From NCBI GenBank assembly GCA_902470035.1, contig CABREZ010000023.1, positions 1 through 15,978 of the forward strand: a DNA stretch of 15,978 nt. Reading direction: 5' to 3'. Made by a program: the position numbers and the translations under genes. This document shows positions 13,749-15,978 of the stretch, piece after piece; within the stretch, counting starts at the first letter, position 1, and each line of letters opens with the position of its first letter. A model generated the notes under the pieces. It was not told the origin of the DNA. It made no database searches and saw nothing but the letters and a program-made list of their open reading frames with translations. This stretch comes from an uncultured Streptococcus sp. (lineage in GTDB: Bacteria > Bacillota > Bacilli > Lactobacillales > Streptococcaceae).

Positions 13749-14495
13749 CTATTCTTCAATCATAGAAAAGATCAAAATCCCAGCAGCAACAGCGACATTC
13801 AGGCTCTCTGCCTGACCTGGCATGGTGATATGAACCAGCTGATCTGCATTCTCAGCCATCTTGGAACTAATTCCTTGTCCTTCATTGCCCATGACCAGTA
13901 CAAAAGCAGGGACTTTCTCCACTTGCTTATAGTCAACGGAGTTTTGGGACAGGGTGGTCGCATAGATAGGTAGCTGACTTTCTTCAATGGCTGTTAAGAG
14001 TTGCTCCTTAGGTAAACGGATAACAGGAAGATGAAAATGACTCCCCTGCATAGAGCGCAAGGTTTTCATATTATACAAATCTGCCGATTGATCGGTTAAA
14101 AGCACCCCGTCAAAGCCTGCTGCATCGGCAGTCCGAATCATGGTGCCGACGTTGCCTGGATCTTGAACATCCTCTAACAATAAATACCGTCCTTGAGCCA
14201 GCTGAAGATGCTGGATTGGCTGTATCTTAATTTCTGCCACGATTCCTTGAGGGCTTTTGGAATCAGCAATTTCTGCTAAAACCTCAGGAGTTACGATGGT
14301 CACCTTCGTATCTTTCTTGACCTTATCTACAAACTCTTCCAGAACAAAGACTTGTTCAATCGGAGCCTGATGATTGATAGCTTCTTCATAAAGATGCCAG
14401 CCTTCGATCAGGTAGGAGTCGATTCGGTATTTTTTTTGATGAAGTTTTTTAACTTTTTTGATCCCATTATTGGACTTAGAGGTTATAATATTCAT
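13749..14495 (-). CDS. TrmH/SpoU-family RNA 2'-O-ribose methyltransferase
   Basis: A 248-residue SPOUT methyltransferase that most resembles the rRNA enzymes with an N-terminal substrate-binding domain. Residues 1-95 include MNIITSKSNNGIKKVKKL and the EGWHLYEEA stretch. The catalytic half has motif 1 LLEDVQDPGNVGTMIRTADA (N115, R121), motif 2 VMGNEGQGIS, and motif 3 ESLNVAVAAGILIF. Its exact RNA target cannot be read from sequence; a 23S rRNA guanosine is likely by family. ATG at 14495 begins exactly at the conserved N-terminus. No ribosome binding site precedes it and a perfect extended -10 box ends 6 bases before it, so the mRNA is probably leaderless. It heads the operon with the HD and BI-1-like genes and is divergent from acyP. 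Confidence 0.9.
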   Translation of the reverse strand: MNIITSKSNNGIKKVKKLHQKKYRIDSYLIEGWHLYEEAINHQAPIEQVFVLEEFVDKVKKDTKVTIVTPEVLAEIADSKSPQGIVAEIKIQPIQHLQLAQGRYLLLEDVQDPGNVGTMIRTADAAGFDGVLLTDQSADLYNMKTLRSMQGSHFHLPVIRLPKEQLLTAIEESQLPIYATTLSQNSVDYKQVEKVPAFVLVMGNEGQGISSKMAENADQLVHITMPGQAESLNVAVAAGILIFSMIEE

Positions 14496-14501
14496 AAGAC
14501 T

Positions 14502-14510
14502 ATTATACCA
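14502..14510 (-). promoter_or_regulatory. Extended -10 promoter giving a leaderless methyltransferase mRNA
   Basis: The minus strand reads TGGTATAAT (14510-14502), a perfect TGn-TATAAT. With the usual 6-base distance, transcription would start at 14495, the A of the ATG. No recognisable -35 or Shine-Dalgarno sequence is present. An inverted repeat lies where a -35 box would be. Confidence 0.7.
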
Positions 14511-14516
14511 CATTCA

Positions 14517-14538
14517 CAGGAGGAGCTTCTCCGTCCTG
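14517..14538. repeat. Inverted repeat in the methyltransferase/acyP divergent region
   Basis: CAGGAGGAG (14517-14525) pairs with CTCC-G-TCCTG (14529-14538), nine pairs with one bulged G and a three-base loop. It overlaps the -35 position of the methyltransferase promoter and lies about 30 bases upstream of acyP. It could be an operator or an RNA hairpin in an acyP leader. Neither role is shown. Confidence 0.45.
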
Positions 14539-14568
14539 AGTAGGAATTCAAGCACAAGGAGAACAAGC

Positions 14569-14847
14569 ATGCAAAAAGTTGAAATGACGGCCCAAGGTCG
14601 GGTTCAAGGTGTTGGCTTCCGTTGGGGAGTTTATAGCTTAGCATTAGAAATTGGAGGTATTACAGGCCGGGTCTGGAACAATGATGACGGAACGGTCACT
14701 ATCCTTGCCGCCTGCGAAGACAATGCCCGCATGGCCAAATTTATCCAAGAAATACGAAAAGGCCCTACTCCTTTTTCAAAGGTTTCTTATCTAAACATCC
14801 ATCTGGCAAACTTCGAACCCTACAAAGATTTTAAAATTTCAAATTAA
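14569..14847 (+). CDS. acyP: Acylphosphatase
   Basis: A small cytosolic enzyme that hydrolyses the carboxyl-phosphate bond of acylphosphates. The 92 residues hold the complete active site: GRVQGVGFRWG (10-20), with the phosphate-binding loop and catalytic R18, and GRVWNNDDGTV (33-43), with the catalytic asparagine N37. The C-terminus SYLNIHLANFEPYKDFKI matches the last strand of the fold. ATG at 14569 is chosen because AAGGAGA lies upstream and the family's N-terminus begins there; the longer frame back to 14458 runs into the divergent gene. It is followed after about 80 bases by yidC, which has its own promoter. I saw no strong promoter for acyP itself. Confidence 0.95.
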   Translation: MQKVEMTAQGRVQGVGFRWGVYSLALEIGGITGRVWNNDDGTVTILAACEDNARMAKFIQEIRKGPTPFSKVSYLNIHLANFEPYKDFKISN

Positions 14848-14860
14848 GTCTAGAGAACTA

Positions 14861-14889
14861 TTGTTAATTTGATAAAAAAACAGTAGAAT
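14861..14889 (+). promoter_or_regulatory. Promoter of yidC
   Basis: TTGTTA (14861-14866) and TAGAAT (14884-14889) are separated by 17 bases. The predicted start leaves a leader of about 30 bases containing the AAAGGA ribosome binding site. Confidence 0.7.
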
Positions 14890-14925
14890 AGAAAGGTATT
14901 ATTTAAAATTAAAGGATTAAAACTT

Positions 14926-15864
14926 GTGAAAAAATATAAACGTTATTTACTTGCTGCTCTCAGCTTGTCTGCTCTCCTCCTCTTAACAGGATGTGTCAGC
15001 ATCGACAAGACAACCAAACAACCAACCGGTTTTGTCTGGAATCTCATTGGAAAACCGATGGGGGAAGCCATCAATTTCTTTGCGACAGATCTTGGCCTCG
15101 GCTTTGGTCTAGGGATTATCCTCGTAACAGTGATTGTTCGTGTCATCATCTTCCCTCTAGGTATTTATCAATCTTGGAAGGCAACCTACCAGTCTGAAAA
15201 GATGAACTACCTCAAACCGATCTTTGCGCCGATCCAAGAACGCATCAAAAATGCGGAGACTCAAGAAGAGAAATTATTGGCCAACTCTGAATTGATGGAT
15301 GCTCAAAAAGCAAATGGTGTCAGCCCATTCGGTGGTATTGGATGCCTGCCTTTGTTGATTCAAATGCCTTTCTTCTCTGCCCTATATTTTGCAGCTCAAT
15401 ACACTCCAGGTATTAGCAAGGACTCTTTCCTTGGCATTGGTCTCGGTTCAAAAAGTCTGGCTTTAACCTTAGTTGTTGCTGTTCTTTACTACATTCAAAG
15501 TATGCTCTCTCTCCATGGTATCGAAGATGAAAACCAAAGAGAAACTATGAAGAAAACAGCTCTCGTAAGTCCAATTATGATTGCAGTCTTCTCTTTGATG
15601 GCGCCAGCTGGTGTCACTCTCTACTGGGTAGTCGGTGGTTTCGTACAGATTATTCAACAATTTGTCATCAACTACCTCATCCGTCCAAGATTGCGCAAAC
15701 AAGTTGCTGAGGAATATAAAAACAACCCTCCAAAAGCTCCAGCATCCAATGGACGTCGTGTAAAAAAAGATATCACACCTACTAATCCAACCAACGCTAA
15801 ACATTCCCTTCCAACTAACGGAAACAAAAAACGAAACGCTGGAAAACAACGCAACCGTAACTAA
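14926..15864 (+). CDS. yidC: Membrane protein insertase YidC/OxaA, YidC2-type lipoprotein
   Basis: This insertase places membrane proteins in the bilayer, with or without Sec. The 312 residues begin with a lipoprotein signal peptide: a basic start, a hydrophobic core, and a lipobox LTGC with C23 as the lipidated residue. The first core helix carries R72 in VTVIVRVIIFPL, the conserved groove arginine. Later segments include GCLPLLIQMPFFSALYFA and PAGVTLYWVVGGFVQIIQQ. The C-terminal tail after about residue 245 is long, proline-rich and strongly basic (KKRNAGKQRNRN), which suits ribosome contact and marks the YidC2 paralogue of streptococci. The adjacent acylphosphatase gene also fits that locus. 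GTG at 14926 is the start, with AAAGGA 9 bases upstream. The second paralogue, next to rnpA and jag in streptococci, is not in this window. Confidence 0.95.
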   Translation: MKKYKRYLLAALSLSALLLLTGCVSIDKTTKQPTGFVWNLIGKPMGEAINFFATDLGLGFGLGIILVTVIVRVIIFPLGIYQSWKATYQSEKMNYLKPIFAPIQERIKNAETQEEKLLANSELMDAQKANGVSPFGGIGCLPLLIQMPFFSALYFAAQYTPGISKDSFLGIGLGSKSLALTLVVAVLYYIQSMLSLHGIEDENQRETMKKTALVSPIMIAVFSLMAPAGVTLYWVVGGFVQIIQQFVINYLIRPRLRKQVAEEYKNNPPKAPASNGRRVKKDITPTNPTNAKHSLPTNGNKKRNAGKQRNRN

Positions 15865-15872
15865 TATTAGCA

Positions 15873-15901
15873 AAAAGGCCGAGATATCATCTCGGCCTTT
15901 T
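15873..15901 (+). terminator. Intrinsic terminator of yidC
   Basis: A perfect 13-base-pair stem (15873-15885 and 15889-15901) with a three-base loop, containing GGCCGAGAT and its complement. The A run and T run at the two ends form the outer pairs. It starts 8 bases after the stop codon. Confidence 0.9.
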
Positions 15902-15932
15902 CAGATTTAAGAAATAGTATTCCTAGAAACTT

Positions 15933-15978
15933 TCCTTAGGTGAGTACGGACGTCAGCGAACTTCTACGAAGTTCCATG
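15933..15978. repeat. Candidate dispersed streptococcal intergenic element, cut by window edge
   Basis: After the yidC terminator the sequence contains no gene. It reads CCTTAGGTGAGTACGGACG and then GTCAGC, followed by the perfect inverted repeat GAACTTC-TAC-GAAGTTC (15958-15974). I have an impression of this module recurring in intergenic regions of Mitis-group genomes, which is memory and not proof. It continues past the right edge, so its extent cannot be judged here. Confidence 0.35.

Noticed and set aside
13718..13759. 14-residue extension of the HD-domain protein from a TTG
   Set aside because: The strong GGAGGTGAG site directly before ATG at 13717 decides the start, and the extension would be encoded by the binding site itself.
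1..15978. CRISPR arrays, tRNA or rRNA genes, insertion sequences, toxin-antitoxin or defence systems
   Set aside because: No regularly spaced repeats, transposase motifs, cloverleaf sequences or defence-type proteins were seen on either strand.

Overview
The window is a stretch of core chromosome from a low-GC Gram-positive coccus, almost certainly Streptococcus, most likely of the Mitis/Sanguinis/Parasanguinis groups. The evidence is the FMN-riboswitch/ribU unit, the degenerate XerD-like protein between CbpB and ScpA, the roughly 320-residue RdgB with an N-terminal extension, and the acyP-yidC2 pair. I do not name a species. There are no rRNA or tRNA genes, CRISPR arrays, insertion sequences or phage genes. 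Nearly all the DNA is accounted for by 21 protein genes (one cut by the window edge) and short regulatory regions.

Layout. (1) 1-1316, minus strand: a promoter, an FMN riboswitch, ribU (riboflavin S-component of an ECF transporter) and a PAP2-family phosphatase that runs off the left edge. (2) 1367-2063, minus strand: trmL (tRNA wobble 2'-O-methyltransferase) behind a near-consensus promoter and a roughly 100-nt leader that ends in an intrinsic terminator just before the gene. The leader may be a small RNA or an attenuator. (3) 2210-5029, plus strand: trkA-trkH, a potassium uptake system. It ends at a bidirectional terminator facing the next operon. (4) 11190 to 5107, minus strand: yneF, then nine genes joined by overlapping stops and starts: murI, rdgB, a YfcE-like phosphodiesterase, cbpB, xerD-like, scpA, scpB, rluB and yidD. 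(5) 11180-12470, minus strand: lysA with its own extended -10 promoter. (6) 12484-14510, minus strand: an operon of a SpoU/TrmH-type rRNA methyltransferase, an HD-domain protein and a BAX-inhibitor-1-like membrane protein, ending in a strong terminator. Its first gene looks leaderless. (7) 14569-15901, plus strand: acyP and yidC2, divergent from the methyltransferase. A candidate dispersed repeat begins at the right edge.

How the parts fit. The themes are cell-envelope and membrane biogenesis (MurI, YidD, YidC2, LysA), chromosome compaction (ScpA, ScpB), RNA modification (TrmL, RluB, the SpoU protein), nucleotide-pool cleaning (RdgB), potassium uptake (TrkAH), and probable c-di-AMP signalling (CbpB, perhaps TrkA). 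Most genes are ordinary housekeeping. The observations most worth a second look are regulatory: the trmL leader/small RNA with two anti-Shine-Dalgarno repeats, the legible translational switch behind the FMN aptamer, the leaderless methyltransferase promoter, and a promoter nested in a terminator. Among proteins, the XerD-like protein has lost key catalytic residues and RdgB carries an extra N-terminal region. I did not find a clearly novel multi-gene defence or mobile system.
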